From Neorhizobium sp. SOG26 (GTDB lineage: Bacteria; Pseudomonadota; Alphaproteobacteria; Rhizobiales; Rhizobiaceae): a stretch of DNA of 64,000 bases. Shown here one piece after another: positions 19,709 to 29,498 of the stretch; within the stretch, counting starts at the first letter, position 1; each line of letters begins with the position of its first letter. The DNA lies in assembly GCF_003491345.1 (NCBI RefSeq), contig NZ_CP025512.1, positions 2,356,001 to 2,420,000 on the forward strand, in the 5' to 3' direction. A model generated the notes under the pieces. It was not told where the DNA came from and searched no databases. It saw only the letters and a list, made by a program, of their open reading frames with translations. The position numbers and the translations under genes are program-made.

Positions 19709-19747
19709 GCTCCTCCTCCGCTTGCGGAGAAAATCAGGATGAGGAGC
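19709..19747. repeat. Short palindromic repeat related to the one near 4.57 kb
   Basis: Contains CTCCGC at 19716-19721 and GCGGAG at 19724-19729, plus a CTCATCC-like flank. Read on the minus strand it begins shortly after the GMC oxidoreductase stop codon, the same placement as the element at 4559-4587. Confidence 0.45.
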
Positions 19748-19764
19748 CAAGTCTAATATTCAAG

Positions 19765-21360
19765 TCATCGGTTGTCCGCGAGAATCATCTCCGCCGCCTT
19801 TTCGGCGATCATGATGGTGGGCGAGTTCGTGTTGCCGGAGGTGATGTTGGGCATGACGGAGGCATCGGCAATACGCAGCCGGCCAAGGGCGCGCATTTTC
19901 AGCCGCGGATCGACAACGCTGTCCGGATCGGCGCCCATGCGCGCCGTGCCGACGGGGTGGAAGATGGTGGTGCCGATATCGCCGGCTGCCCGCTCCAGGT
20001 CCGCATCCGTCTCATAGGATGGGCCGGGTTTGTATTCCTCCGGATGATAGCGGGCGAAGGACGGCTGCTTGACGATCTCGCGCGTGAGCTTGATCGCTTT
20101 CACCGCCACGTCGCGGTCGGCAGGTGCCGAAAGGTAGTTCGGCTTGATCGCCGGGCCGGATGCGAAATCGGCGCTCTTCAGGTGCACCGAACCGCGGCTT
20201 TCCGGGCGCAGGTTGCACACGCTTGCCGTCATGGCCGGGAAGAAATGCAGCGGGTCGCCGAACTTGTCGAGCGAGACCGGCTGCACATGGTATTGCAGGT
20301 CCGGTGTCTCCTTGTCCGGGCCGGAGCGGGTGAAGATGCCGAGCTGGCTCGGCGCCATCGACATCGGGCCTGACCGGCGGATCGCATATTCCAGGCCGAT
20401 TGCTGCCTTGCCGAGCAGGCGCGACGCCTTTTCGTTCAGCGTCGGCACGCCGGTCACCTTGTAGACCATGCGAAGCTGCAGGTGGTCCTGCAGGTTCTCG
20501 CCGACACCCTTCACTTCCTTGACCACCTCGACGCCGGCATTGGCGAGCACGTCGCCGCGGCCGATGCCCGAAAGCTCAAGGATGTGCGGCGTGCCGATGG
20601 CGCCGGCAGACAGCACCGTCTCGCGCTGCGCATAAGCCGTCTTCGTCACGCCATCCTGCACGAACTCGACGCCCTTCACCTCACCGCCTTCAACGACGAG
20701 CCGACGCACATGCGCCTTCACCAGCACGCGCAGGTTCGGCCGCTTCATCGCCGGGCGCAGGAAGGCCTTCGCCGTATTCCACCGGATACCGGACCGCTGG
20801 TTGACGTCGAAATAGCTCGAGCCTTCGTTGTTGCCGCGGTTGAAATCCTCGATGATCGGAATGCCGGCTTCCTCGGCCGCCTTCTGGAAGCTGTCGAGCA
20901 CCGCCCAGCGAACGCGTGATTTCTCCACGCGCCACTCGCCACCGACTGCATGCATCTCGTCGGCACCACGATAGAAGTCCTGGGACTTCTTGAAGTAGGG
21001 AAGCACGTCATCCCAGCCCCAGCCGGTGCAGCCCATCTGCCGCCACAAATCGTAGTCGCGGGCCTGGCCGCGCATGTAGATCATGCCGTTGATCGAGGAA
21101 CAGCCGCCAAGGATCTTGCCGCGCGGGTAAAACAGCGATCGGCCGTTCAGCCCCTCTTCCTTTTCGGTGGTGAAACACCAGTCGGTGCGCGGATTGTTGA
21201 TGCAGTAGAGATACCCGACCGGGATATGCACCCAGTGGTAATTGTCCTTGCCGCCCGCCTCCAGCAGCAGCACCCGGTTGCGCGGGTCGGCCGAGAGGCG
21301 GTTGGCCAGCACGCAGCCGGCGCTTCCCGCACCGATGATGATGTAGTCGTAGGTTTCCAT
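19765..21360 (-). CDS. GMC-family alcohol dehydrogenase (choline dehydrogenase-like)
   Basis: 531 residues. An FAD flavoprotein that oxidises an alcohol to an aldehyde. The N-terminal [17 protein letters not shown] dinucleotide fold, GMC signature 1 ([15 protein letters not shown]), signature 2 ([15 protein letters not shown]) and the catalytic HPVGTARMG near the end are all present. I start it at ATG 21360, since the longer frame has a non-homologous extension. It follows livM by 13 bases, so it belongs to the importer operon and may oxidise what is imported. True choline use is not shown; no betB, betC or betI is in the window. Confidence 0.85.
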   Translation of the reverse strand: METYDYIIIGAGSAGCVLANRLSADPRNRVLLLEAGGKDNYHWVHIPVGYLYCINNPRTDWCFTTEKEEGLNGRSLFYPRGKILGGCSSINGMIYMRGQARDYDLWRQMGCTGWGWDDVLPYFKKSQDFYRGADEMHAVGGEWRVEKSRVRWAVLDSFQKAAEEAGIPIIEDFNRGNNEGSSYFDVNQRSGIRWNTAKAFLRPAMKRPNLRVLVKAHVRRLVVEGGEVKGVEFVQDGVTKTAYAQRETVLSAGAIGTPHILELSGIGRGDVLANAGVEVVKEVKGVGENLQDHLQLRMVYKVTGVPTLNEKASRLLGKAAIGLEYAIRRSGPMSMAPSQLGIFTRSGPDKETPDLQYHVQPVSLDKFGDPLHFFPAMTASVCNLRPESRGSVHLKSADFASGPAIKPNYLSAPADRDVAVKAIKLTREIVKQPSFARYHPEEYKPGPSYETDADLERAAGDIGTTIFHPVGTARMGADPDSVVDPRLKMRALGRLRIADASVMPNITSGNTNSPTIMIAEKAAEMILADNR

Positions 21361-21373
21361 GTTGCGTGACCGA

Positions 21374-22375
21374 TCAGCGCCTGTGCTCGAAGCCGAGTTT
21401 GCGGCCCAGTCGCGACGCGTAGAATTCGCCGATGATGCCCCGGCGGAACACCAGGACGCACACCATGAAGACAATTCCGGTAATGATGGTGACCGGGAAT
21501 TGCGAGGTCGCCAGGTAGTTCTGCAGCGTCACCACCAGCCCGGCCCCGAAGATCGGGCCGATCAGCGTGCCGATGCCGCCGAGAAGCGTCATCAGGATCA
21601 CCTCGCCCGACATCTGCCAGGCGACATCCGTCAGCGTGGCGAACTGGAAGACGAGCGCCTTGGTACCGCCTGCGAGCCCAGCGAGCGCCGCCGACATCAC
21701 GAAGGCGCCGAGCTTGTAGCGGGCCACGGAATAACCGAGCGAGATGGCGCGCTGCTCGTTTTCGCGGATCGATCGGAGGATCATGCCGAACGGCGAGTTG
21801 ATGAACCGCCAGATGATGACGAGCCCGATCACGAACACCGCCAGCACAAAGTAATACATGTTGGTGGAACTGTTGAGATCGATGAAGCCGAACAGGTGCC
21901 CGCGCGGCACCGACTGGATGCCGTCCTCGCCCTTGGTGAATTCCGCCTGCAGGCAGAAGAAGAAGAACATCTGCGATAGCGCCAGCGTGATCATCGCGAA
22001 ATAGATGCCCTGCCGGCGGATGGCGAAGAAGCCCATGATGAGGCCAAGCACGGCCGCACCTGCGACGCCCGTCAGCACGCCGAGTTCGGGCGGGAAACCC
22101 CATTCCTTCACGACATGCGCACTGAAATAAGCCGCACCACCGAAGAACGTGGCGTGCCCGAAGGACAGCAGGCCCGTATAACCCAGCAACAGGTTGAAGG
22201 CACAGGCGAACAAGGCGAAGCAGAGGAGCTTCATCAGGAAGATCGGGTAGAAGAAGGCCGGCGCCACGATGAGCAGGACGAGCCCGAGGATCAGGAACGC
22301 GGCATAGGTTTTCGACGCGGTCGCCGATCGTTCGGCGCGAACTGTCGTGGTGCTGCTATGGGTCATGTCACTCAT
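21374..22375 (-). CDS. Branched-chain-amino-acid-type ABC permease (LivM-like)
   Basis: 333 residues with about nine to ten hydrophobic segments and the LivM loop [22 protein letters not shown]. Start ATG 22375 has GGAGGT eight bases upstream. Forms the membrane pore with LivH. The substrate of this family ranges over amino acids, amides and small organic acids. It is coupled downstream to the GMC dehydrogenase. Confidence 0.88.
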   Translation of the reverse strand: MSDMTHSSTTTVRAERSATASKTYAAFLILGLVLLIVAPAFFYPIFLMKLLCFALFACAFNLLLGYTGLLSFGHATFFGGAAYFSAHVVKEWGFPPELGVLTGVAGAAVLGLIMGFFAIRRQGIYFAMITLALSQMFFFFCLQAEFTKGEDGIQSVPRGHLFGFIDLNSSTNMYYFVLAVFVIGLVIIWRFINSPFGMILRSIRENEQRAISLGYSVARYKLGAFVMSAALAGLAGGTKALVFQFATLTDVAWQMSGEVILMTLLGGIGTLIGPIFGAGLVVTLQNYLATSQFPVTIITGIVFMVCVLVFRRGIIGEFYASRLGRKLGFEHRR

Positions 22376-22389
22376 TTCATGCACCTCCC

Positions 22390-23277
22390 TCACGCATCCC
22401 GGCCAAACAGGCCGGCTGGGCGGAGCAGAAGCACGATCGCCATGATCACGAAGATCACGATGTTGGATGCTTCCGGATAAAACACTTTGGTAAGGCCTTC
22501 GGCGATGCCGAGCATGTAGCCGGTCAGGATGGCGCCCATGATCGAGCCCATGCCACCCACCACGACCACCGCAAACACGACGATGATGATGTTCGAGCCC
22601 ATCAGCGGCGAGACCTGGTAGACGGGTGCCGCAAGCACGCCGGCGAAGGCCGCAAGCCCGGCACCGAGCGCGTAGGTGAAGGTGAGGAGCACGGGCACGT
22701 TGACGCCAAACGCCTGCACCAGGACGGGATTTTCGGTCGCGGCACGCAGGTAGGAGCCGAGCTTGGTCTTCTCGATCAGGAGCCAGGTGCCGATGCAGGC
22801 AAGCAGCGACACGACGACGACCCAGCCGCGATAGATCGGCAGGAACATGAAGCCGAGATTGGTGCCGCCCGCCAGTTGCGCCGGCACGGCATAAGGCTGG
22901 CCGGACGCGCCGTAGAGATAACGGAACGTGCCTTCGAGCGTCAGCGCCAGGCCGAAGGTGAAGAGCAATCCATACAGATGGTCGAGCTTGTAGAGCCGCG
23001 ACAGCAGGAAGCGCTCGATCACCGCCCCGAACAGGCCGACCACCAGCGGCGACAGGATGAGTGCAAACCAGTAGTTGATGCCGAAATACTGGAGCATCAG
23101 CATGGCCGCGAACGCACCCAGCATATACTGCACGCCGTGGGCAAAGTTGATCACCCGCAACAGGCCGAAGATGACCGCAAGGCCAAGGCTCAGGAGCGCG
23201 TAGAAGGAGCCGTTGATCAGGCCGATCAGCAACTGGCCGAGAAACGCCTGCAACGGGATGCCGAAGATCATCGTCAT
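22390..23277 (-). CDS. Branched-chain-amino-acid-type ABC permease (LivH-like)
   Basis: 295 residues and about eight membrane segments. GLINGSFYALLSLGLAVIFG at the N terminus and GMGSIMGAILTGYMLGIAEGL near the end are diagnostic of LivH permeases. It starts one base after the LivF stop and is followed by LivM after 14 bases. Confidence 0.88.
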   Translation of the reverse strand: MTMIFGIPLQAFLGQLLIGLINGSFYALLSLGLAVIFGLLRVINFAHGVQYMLGAFAAMLMLQYFGINYWFALILSPLVVGLFGAVIERFLLSRLYKLDHLYGLLFTFGLALTLEGTFRYLYGASGQPYAVPAQLAGGTNLGFMFLPIYRGWVVVVSLLACIGTWLLIEKTKLGSYLRAATENPVLVQAFGVNVPVLLTFTYALGAGLAAFAGVLAAPVYQVSPLMGSNIIIVVFAVVVVGGMGSIMGAILTGYMLGIAEGLTKVFYPEASNIVIFVIMAIVLLLRPAGLFGRDA

Positions 23278-23278
23278 A

Positions 23279-23983
23279 CTACACCCCCAGAACCTTGTGC
23301 AGCGTGTCCATGCGCTGCGGCAGTTCGCTCACCGGAAACTCCGACACCATCTGGCCGTGGTCCATCAGATAGAACCGGTCGGCGATGCGGCTGGCAAAGC
23401 GGAAATTCTGTTCAACAAGCAGCACCGTCATGCCGCGTTCCTTCAAGGTCTTAAGCACCTCGCCGATGCGCTGCACGATAACCGGGGCAAGCCCTTCGGT
23501 CGGCTCGTCGAGGATCAGCAGTTTGACGCCGGTGCGCAGGATGCGCGCGATCGCCAGCATCTGCTGTTCGCCGCCCGAAAGCTTGGTGCCGGGACTCGAG
23601 CGGCGCTCCTTGAGGTTGGGGAAAAGTTCGTAGATCTCCTCGATCGGCATGCCGCCTTGCGCCACCACCGGCGGTAGCGTCAGGTTTTCCTCCACCGTCA
23701 GTGTCGAGAAAATGCCGCGCTCTTCCGGCACGAAGCCGATGCCCGCATGCGCCGTCTTGTGCAGCGGCACGCCAAGCATGTCCTTGCCATCGAAGCGGAT
23801 CTCGCCCTTGCGTTCGCGGATGATGCCGACGATCGTGCGCAAGGTCGTGGTCTTGCCCACCCCGTTGCGTCCGAGGATGGTGATGGTCTCGCCCTCGCCC
23901 ACCGTCATGTTGACGCCGTGCAGCACGTGGCTTTCGCCATACCAGGCGTTGAGGTTGGAGACCTCCAGAAGCGGTTTTGCCAT
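23279..23983 (-). CDS. ABC ATPase LivF-like
   Basis: 234 residues. Walker A GRNGVGKTT, signature LSGGEQQML and Walker B LLILDEPTEGLAP are all in place. Short LivF type without an extra domain. Its ATG overlaps the LivG stop in a TGATG junction, which favours ATG 23983 over a TTG three bases upstream. Confidence 0.9.
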   Translation of the reverse strand: MAKPLLEVSNLNAWYGESHVLHGVNMTVGEGETITILGRNGVGKTTTLRTIVGIIRERKGEIRFDGKDMLGVPLHKTAHAGIGFVPEERGIFSTLTVEENLTLPPVVAQGGMPIEEIYELFPNLKERRSSPGTKLSGGEQQMLAIARILRTGVKLLILDEPTEGLAPVIVQRIGEVLKTLKERGMTVLLVEQNFRFASRIADRFYLMDHGQMVSEFPVSELPQRMDTLHKVLGV

Positions 23984-24765
23984 CAAGCCTCCTCCGCACC
24001 CATATATGCAAGCCGCACGCGTTCATCCTGGCTGACGGTGGCGTAATCGCCCTCGGCCAGGATTTCGCCGCGCTGCAGCACCGTGACGTGGTGGCAGATG
24101 TCGGCAACAACGGAAAGGTTATGCTCCACCATCAGCACGGCGCGGGTTTTCGCCACTTCGCGGATGATGCTGGATACGGTGCCGATATCCTCCTGCCCCA
24201 TGCCGGCCATCGGCTCGTCGAGCAAAAGGACCTGCGGATCGAGCGCGAGGGTCGTCGCAATCTCGAGCACCCGCTTGCGGCCGTAGGAAAGATCGGCGGC
24301 GAGCGAATTGCGCTCTCGCTTCAGCCCCACCGCCTCGATCAGTTCATCGGCACGCGCCGTCAGCCGATTGAGCGCCGAGGTCGGCAGCCAGAACTGCGTC
24401 GAGAGACCATTCGGCCGCTGCAGCGCCACGCGCACATTGTCGAGCACCGACAGATGCGGGAACACCGCCGAGATCTGGAAGGAGCGGACAAGCCCCATGC
24501 GCGCCACCTTGTCCGGCGGCGTCTTGGTGATGTCCGTCCCCATCAGGGTAATGGTACCGGCAGTCGGTTGCAGGAACTTGGTCAGCAGGTTGAAGACCGT
24601 GGTCTTGCCCGCGCCGTTCGGACCGATCAGCGCATGCACCCGGGCGTGATGCACGTCGAGATCGACATTCTTCACGGCCGCAAAGGCACCGAACTGCTTG
24701 GTGAGGCCGCGGGCGGACAAAACCACCCGCGGCTCTGCATTATTGTGTGTCGCGGCTACCGCCAT
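23983..24765 (-). CDS. ABC ATPase LivG-like
   Basis: 260 residues. Walker A GPNGAGKTT, the LivG phrase GLVRSFQISAVFPHLSVLDNV, a divergent signature LSYGRKR and LLLDEPMAGMG are visible. The start overlaps the binding-protein stop by one base (TGATG), so translation is coupled. Partner of LivF in energising the importer. Confidence 0.9.
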   Translation of the reverse strand: MAVAATHNNAEPRVVLSARGLTKQFGAFAAVKNVDLDVHHARVHALIGPNGAGKTTVFNLLTKFLQPTAGTITLMGTDITKTPPDKVARMGLVRSFQISAVFPHLSVLDNVRVALQRPNGLSTQFWLPTSALNRLTARADELIEAVGLKRERNSLAADLSYGRKRVLEIATTLALDPQVLLLDEPMAGMGQEDIGTVSSIIREVAKTRAVLMVEHNLSVVADICHHVTVLQRGEILAEGDYATVSQDERVRLAYMGAEEA

Positions 24766-25979
24766 CAGTTCACCAGATCGCAGCCGCTCTTGGCGGGATC
24801 CATGTAAGCTTCCTTGCCCGGAATGGTGTCGAGGACGTCGAAATAGTCCCAGGCTTCCTTGCTTTCGTCCGGCTTCTTGACCTGCAGCAGGTACATGTCG
24901 TGGATCATGCGGCCGTTCTTGGCGACCGTGCCGCCCTGCGCGAAGACGTCGTCGACCGGCATTTCATGAATGGCCTTGGCAACGGCTTCGGTTTCATCCG
25001 TGCCAGCCTTTTCGACGGCCTTCAGGTACTGGCGAACGGCGGAATAGGTGCCCGTGTGGATCATGTTGGGCATCTTGTTGGTGCGCTCGAAGAACTTCTT
25101 GGCGAACTCGCGGCTCTGGTCGTCGCGGTTCCAGTAATAGCCTTCCGTCAGCGTCAGGCCCTGGGCCGCTTCGAGGCCGAGGCCATGGACTTCGGCGAGC
25201 GTGAAGAGCAGAGCGGCGAGGCGCTGGCCACCCTGGACGATGCCGAATTCGGCAGCCTGCTTGATGGCGTTCGAGGTATCGAGGCCGGCATTGGCAAGGC
25301 CGATAACCTTTGCGCCGGAAGACTGGGCCTGCAGCAGGAAGGACGAGAAGTCGGTGCTGGAGAGCGGATGGCGAACGGAGCCGGCGATGGTACCGCCATT
25401 CGCCTTCACGAAGTCGCCGGTCTGCTGCTCGAGCGAATAACCGAAGGCGTAGTCGGCGGTGAGGAAGAACCAGCTGTCGCCGCCCTGCTTCACGAGTGCG
25501 CCGCCGGTGCCGACTGCAAGTGCGTGGGTGTCATAAGCCCAGTGGAAGCCGTAGGGCGAGCAGGCCTTGCCAGTGAGGTCGGTGGTTGCAGCGCCGGTGA
25601 CGATGTCGATCTTCTTCTTTTCCTTGGCCACCGCCTGCACGGCAAGCGCCACCGACGACGTCGTCAGTTCCATGATCGCATCGACCTGCTCGGTATCGTA
25701 CCACTGGCGGGCGATGTTGGAGGCGATGTCCGGCTTGTTCTGGTGGTCGGCGTCGACGATTTCGATCGGCATGCCGAGAACCTTGCCACCGAATTCCTCG
25801 ATGGCCATCTTGGCCGCTTCAACGGATGACTTGCCGCCGAAATCTGCATAGACGCCCGACTGGTCGTTCAGGATGCCGATCTTGATCTTGTTGTCGGATG
25901 CCGTGCCGGTTGCATTCTGTGCAAAAGCCGTGCTGCTAGCCAGCACGAGCGCCAAAGATGCCAATAGTGTCTTGCGCAT
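24765..25979 (-). CDS. Periplasmic binding protein, branched-chain amino acid/urea type
   Basis: 404 residues. Signal peptide about residues 1-20 (ending Ala-Phe-Ala), then a type 1 periplasmic-binding fold beginning with IKIGILNDQSGVYADFGG. ATG 25979 has GGGAGGAG upstream and is preferred to a start nine codons earlier. First gene of the livJ-G-F-H-M-GMC operon. The aspartate/serine ligand motif of true leucine binders is not evident, so the ligand may be another small molecule. Confidence 0.87.
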   Translation of the reverse strand: MRKTLLASLALVLASSTAFAQNATGTASDNKIKIGILNDQSGVYADFGGKSSVEAAKMAIEEFGGKVLGMPIEIVDADHQNKPDIASNIARQWYDTEQVDAIMELTTSSVALAVQAVAKEKKKIDIVTGAATTDLTGKACSPYGFHWAYDTHALAVGTGGALVKQGGDSWFFLTADYAFGYSLEQQTGDFVKANGGTIAGSVRHPLSSTDFSSFLLQAQSSGAKVIGLANAGLDTSNAIKQAAEFGIVQGGQRLAALLFTLAEVHGLGLEAAQGLTLTEGYYWNRDDQSREFAKKFFERTNKMPNMIHTGTYSAVRQYLKAVEKAGTDETEAVAKAIHEMPVDDVFAQGGTVAKNGRMIHDMYLLQVKKPDESKEAWDYFDVLDTIPGKEAYMDPAKSGCDLVN

Positions 25980-26010
25980 GATTTCTCCTCCCAGAGAACA
26001 AGCCAAAGTG

Positions 26011-26140
26011 TCTGTTCAAAATTGGTGAGCCGCCCTCCTCAAGGCGACCGTTCCAAAACGCATGGTTGAGGAAAACGTCCGTTGACGCAAGCATGTTGGC
26101 TCCATTAATTGCAAACATCCTCTGTGCATTTTTGAACAGA
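26011..26140. promoter_or_regulatory. Shared upstream region with an 11-bp inverted repeat pair
   Basis: TCTGTTCAAAA at 26011-26021 recurs as its exact complement TTTTGAACAGA at 26130-26140, in the 171-base region between the importer operon and its divergent LysR gene. The spacing (about 110 bases) would suit a looped regulator. The binding protein is unproved. Confidence 0.5.
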
Positions 26141-26150
26141 AAGTAGAAAT

Positions 26151-27056
26151 TTGCAGTGCAGTCCGAATTTCACCTGGGATGACCTCCTGTATTTCCTCGC
26201 CGTTGCGAGGACCGGCCAGCTTTCAACCGCCGCGCGCCAGTTGCGCACCAGCCACGCCACCGTCTCGCGCCGCATCGACAGGCTGGAGCTTTCGCTCCAG
26301 GTCAAGCTCTTCGAGCGAAACCCGCGTGGCTACGTGCTCACCGCCATGGGCCAGCGTTTCGTGGAAACGGCTGAGCGGATCGAGGCGGAAGCGGATCGGC
26401 TGCAGGCGGACATCACCTCCGGCAACCCCGCCCAGCGCGGTGTCGTGCGCCTGAGCGCGCCGGAAGGATTTGCGAACTTCTTCCTTGCGCCGCGCATTGG
26501 CGACTTCTCCGACCAGCATCCCAACCTGTCGCTGGAGCTGGTGACAATCCAGCAGATCATGTCGCTGTCGCGCAAGGAGGCCGATATCGCCGTATCGCTC
26601 GATCCGCCCAAGGGCGGCCCCTACGAGATCGAGAAGATCACCGACTACCGGCTGAGCATCTACGGCTCGAAGGAGTACCTGAAGAGCAGGCCAAAGATCA
26701 CCTGCCGCGACGACCTCCTGGCGCACCCCTTCATCGGTTACATCGAAGACATGATCTTCGCGCCGGGGCTCGATTATCTTGGCGACGTGCATCCCGGCAT
26801 CAAGCCCCGCTTCCAGAGCTCCAGCATCTTCGCCCAGTTGACTGCGACGCTGCGCCACCAGGGGCTGTGCGTCCTGCCGCATTTCATCGCCCGCGACGAG
26901 CCCGAGCTGCAGATCGTTCTCGCCAAGGAGATCAAGCTCATCCGCCACTATTACCTGGTGCGCCACCGTGACATGATCCGCAACCGGCGGGTCCGCGCCG
27001 TGGCCGACTATATCGTCGCGTCGGTGGAGGCGAACCGCGATGCTTTCCTGGGTTAA
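26151..27056 (+). CDS. LysR-family regulator divergent from the importer operon
   Basis: 301 residues. Helix-turn-helix at about residues 8-67 (WDDLLYFLAVARTGQLSTAA, then TSHATVSRRID). The only plausible start in frame is TTG 26151, just before the conserved WDD; the ribosome site is poor. The C-terminal domain is the usual LysR substrate-binding fold. Its placement suggests control of the livJ-type operon and GMC dehydrogenase. Confidence 0.85.
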   Translation: MQCSPNFTWDDLLYFLAVARTGQLSTAARQLRTSHATVSRRIDRLELSLQVKLFERNPRGYVLTAMGQRFVETAERIEAEADRLQADITSGNPAQRGVVRLSAPEGFANFFLAPRIGDFSDQHPNLSLELVTIQQIMSLSRKEADIAVSLDPPKGGPYEIEKITDYRLSIYGSKEYLKSRPKITCRDDLLAHPFIGYIEDMIFAPGLDYLGDVHPGIKPRFQSSSIFAQLTATLRHQGLCVLPHFIARDEPELQIVLAKEIKLIRHYYLVRHRDMIRNRRVRAVADYIVASVEANRDAFLG

Positions 27057-27179
27057 GTTCGACCGCGGATGCGGCTTTTAACCACTGCGAACATTGGAAC
27101 CTGTCAAAACCAAACTAAAGTCATATATTGGCTTGTAGGATCTTGAATCCGTATAACCCACCCGGGGAATGGGAAGAGC

Positions 27180-29120
27180 ATGCCGCAGAGCCACGACGTA
27201 TCGTTGCTGGATGAGGAACGTTACCGGCTTCTCGTTGATGCCATCACCGATTACGCCATTTACATGATCGACGCCAATGGGCGCGTCGTCAGCTGGAACC
27301 CGGGCGCGCAGCGGTTCAAGGGTTACGAGGCGCATGAGATCCTCGGCGAACATTTCTCCCGTTTCTACACCGATGAGGACCGTGAGGCGGGCGTTCCGGA
27401 AACGGCGCTGCGCACCGCAACCACCGAAGGGCGCTTCGAGGCGGAAGCCTGGCGCGTGCGCAAAGACGGGATGCGTTTTTGGGCGCATGTCATCATCGAT
27501 CCGATCTGGGGTCGCAATGGCGACCTGATCGGCTTTGCCAAGGTCACCCGTGACCTGAGCGAGCGCAAGCATGCCGAAGCGGAGCTGAAGCGCAGCGAGC
27601 AGCAGTTCCAGCTCCTCGTGCAGGGCGTCACGGATTACGCGATCTACATGCTCGACCCGGACGGCTATGTCAGCAGCTGGAACGCCGGCGCTGAGCGTAT
27701 CAAGGGCTATTATGCCTCCGAAATCATCGGCAAGCACTTCTCCGAATTCTACACGCCGGAAGATCGCGAGCGCGATGAACCCGCAAAAAGCCTGGAGATG
27801 GCGCGGCGCGAGGGGCGCTACGAGCGTGAAGGCCAGCGCGTGCGCAAGGACGGCACCCGCTTCTGGGCGCATGTCATCGTTGATGCGATCCACAGCGAGC
27901 ACGGCGAGCTCCTAGGTTTTGCCAAGATCACCCGCGACATCACCGAACGCGTGGCGGCCCAGCAGGCGCTTGCCAAGGCACGCGAAGAGCTGTTCCAGGC
28001 GCAGAAAATGGAGGCCATCGGCCAACTGACCGGCGGCATCGCACACGACTTCAACAACCTGCTGATGGCCGTGATGGGCAGCCTCGAGATCCTCAAGAAG
28101 CGACTGCCGAAGGACCCCTCGCTGATGTCGCTGCTCGACAATGCCCTGCAGGGCGCCGAGCGCGGAGCTGCCCTGACGCAGCGCATGCTCGCCTTCTCGC
28201 GCCGCCAGGACCTCAACATGCAGGCGATCGAGCTGACGGCACTGATCAAGGGCATGATGGATCTCGTCAACCCTTCTGTGAATGGCGCAGCCGAGATCAC
28301 GCTGTCGCTTCCCGAACACCTGCCACCGGTGATCAGCGACCCGGTGCAACTCGAGACGGCGGTGCTGAACCTTGTCGTCAACGCACGCGACGCGATGCCG
28401 AACGGCGGCACGATCACCATCCGCGCCGAGGAATACGACGCCGACCCGGTGGCCGACAAGCTGGCGGCCGGACGCTACGTAAGGCTCTCCGTATCCGACA
28501 CCGGCGAAGGCATGGATGCCGAAACTCTGGAACGGGCAACCACCCCTTTCTTCACCACCAAGGGCGTCGGCAAGGGAACTGGGCTTGGGCTTTCCATGGT
28601 CCAGGGACTGACCGAACAATCCGGCGGCAAGCTGACGATCGACAGCCGCAAGGGCAAGGGCACCACCGTATCGCTGCATCTTCGCGTCGCCGAAGGCGCC
28701 GAATTGTACCACCCGATTGAAGTGCCGCAGCCCATTGCGATGACTGAGCATCCGAAGAAGAACGCTACCGTGCTTGCCGTCGACGACGACGCGCTTGTGC
28801 TGATGAACACGACGCTGATGCTGGAAGACCTCGGACACACGGTGGTGGAGGCCTATAACGGCGTTGAGGCGCTGAACGAACTGCGCAACGGCGGCCGCAA
28901 GTTCGATCTCGTGATCACCGACCATTCCATGCCGAAAATGACCGGCTCGGAGCTTGCCTCGGCGATTCACGAAGAGTGGCCGGACCTGCCGGTGGTCATT
29001 GCGACCGGGTATGCCGAGCTGCCGGCTGGTGGTGACAACCGTTTGCCGCGCCTGCCCAAGCCCTTCTCGCAAAGCCAGCTTCAGGATGTCGTCGCTTCGG
29101 TGCTAAACAGCGCTGCCTGA
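27180..29120 (+). CDS. PAS-PAS hybrid sensor histidine kinase with receiver
   Basis: 646 residues, no membrane helix, so cytoplasmic. Two PAS domains (about 14-125 and 142-255, both with DYAIYM...G.V.SWN), a HisKA domain with phospho-acceptor His289 in GIAHDFNN, an ATPase domain (NARDAMPNGG; GTGLGLSMVQG) and a C-terminal receiver with Asp535-537 and phospho-acceptor Asp581 in VITDHSMPKM. The receiver fused to the kinase implies a phosphorelay or self-regulation. The input signal (light, oxygen or redox are common for PAS) cannot be read. ATG 27180 has GGGAAGAG upstream. Confidence 0.9.
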   Translation: MPQSHDVSLLDEERYRLLVDAITDYAIYMIDANGRVVSWNPGAQRFKGYEAHEILGEHFSRFYTDEDREAGVPETALRTATTEGRFEAEAWRVRKDGMRFWAHVIIDPIWGRNGDLIGFAKVTRDLSERKHAEAELKRSEQQFQLLVQGVTDYAIYMLDPDGYVSSWNAGAERIKGYYASEIIGKHFSEFYTPEDRERDEPAKSLEMARREGRYEREGQRVRKDGTRFWAHVIVDAIHSEHGELLGFAKITRDITERVAAQQALAKAREELFQAQKMEAIGQLTGGIAHDFNNLLMAVMGSLEILKKRLPKDPSLMSLLDNALQGAERGAALTQRMLAFSRRQDLNMQAIELTALIKGMMDLVNPSVNGAAEITLSLPEHLPPVISDPVQLETAVLNLVVNARDAMPNGGTITIRAEEYDADPVADKLAAGRYVRLSVSDTGEGMDAETLERATTPFFTTKGVGKGTGLGLSMVQGLTEQSGGKLTIDSRKGKGTTVSLHLRVAEGAELYHPIEVPQPIAMTEHPKKNATVLAVDDDALVLMNTTLMLEDLGHTVVEAYNGVEALNELRNGGRKFDLVITDHSMPKMTGSELASAIHEEWPDLPVVIATGYAELPAGGDNRLPRLPKPFSQSQLQDVVASVLNSAA

Positions 29121-29169
29121 AACTACCTTGCCGCCCGCGCGTTGTTTCCCATCACACGGGAGAACGAGC

Positions 29170-29496
29170 ATGGTTTTCAAGCACCAGCATTTTCATGAAG
29201 TGAAGCCGGAAGTGGAGACAGAGTTTCCGCCGCAGGCCCGTCTCGAGGGCGCCGTCTCCGACGCGCTAGCATCCGCCGGAGGCCTCGACGGGACGGACGT
29301 GACGGTCATCGCCACCGGGACCGAGATCACGCTGAAGGGATCGGTGCAGCGCCCGGAAGAAGCTGCCCGCGCCGAAGAAGTGGCGCGTAGCGTGCCCGGC
29401 GTGCTGAGCGTCGTGAACGAGATCCTCTACGGCGGCCTCAACATCGACCAGAACAATGCCGCGCGGGGCCTGAAACCCAGTTCGCAACGGCAGTAA
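29170..29496 (+). CDS. BON-domain protein
   Basis: 108 residues with a single BON domain at about residues 25-90 (ALASAGGLDGTDVTVIATGTEITLKG...VPGVLSVVNEI). No clear signal peptide. BON domains are thought to bind membranes or phospholipid and often occur in osmotic or envelope stress proteins. GGGAGAACGAGC precedes the ATG at 29170. It follows the hybrid kinase by 49 bases and may be co-transcribed. Confidence 0.75.
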   Translation: MVFKHQHFHEVKPEVETEFPPQARLEGAVSDALASAGGLDGTDVTVIATGTEITLKGSVQRPEEAARAEEVARSVPGVLSVVNEILYGGLNIDQNNAARGLKPSSQRQ

Positions 29497-29498
29497 GA

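Noticed and set aside
27096..27120. GGAAC upstream of the hybrid kinase
   Set aside because: No GTT element at 16 or 17 bases; probably chance.
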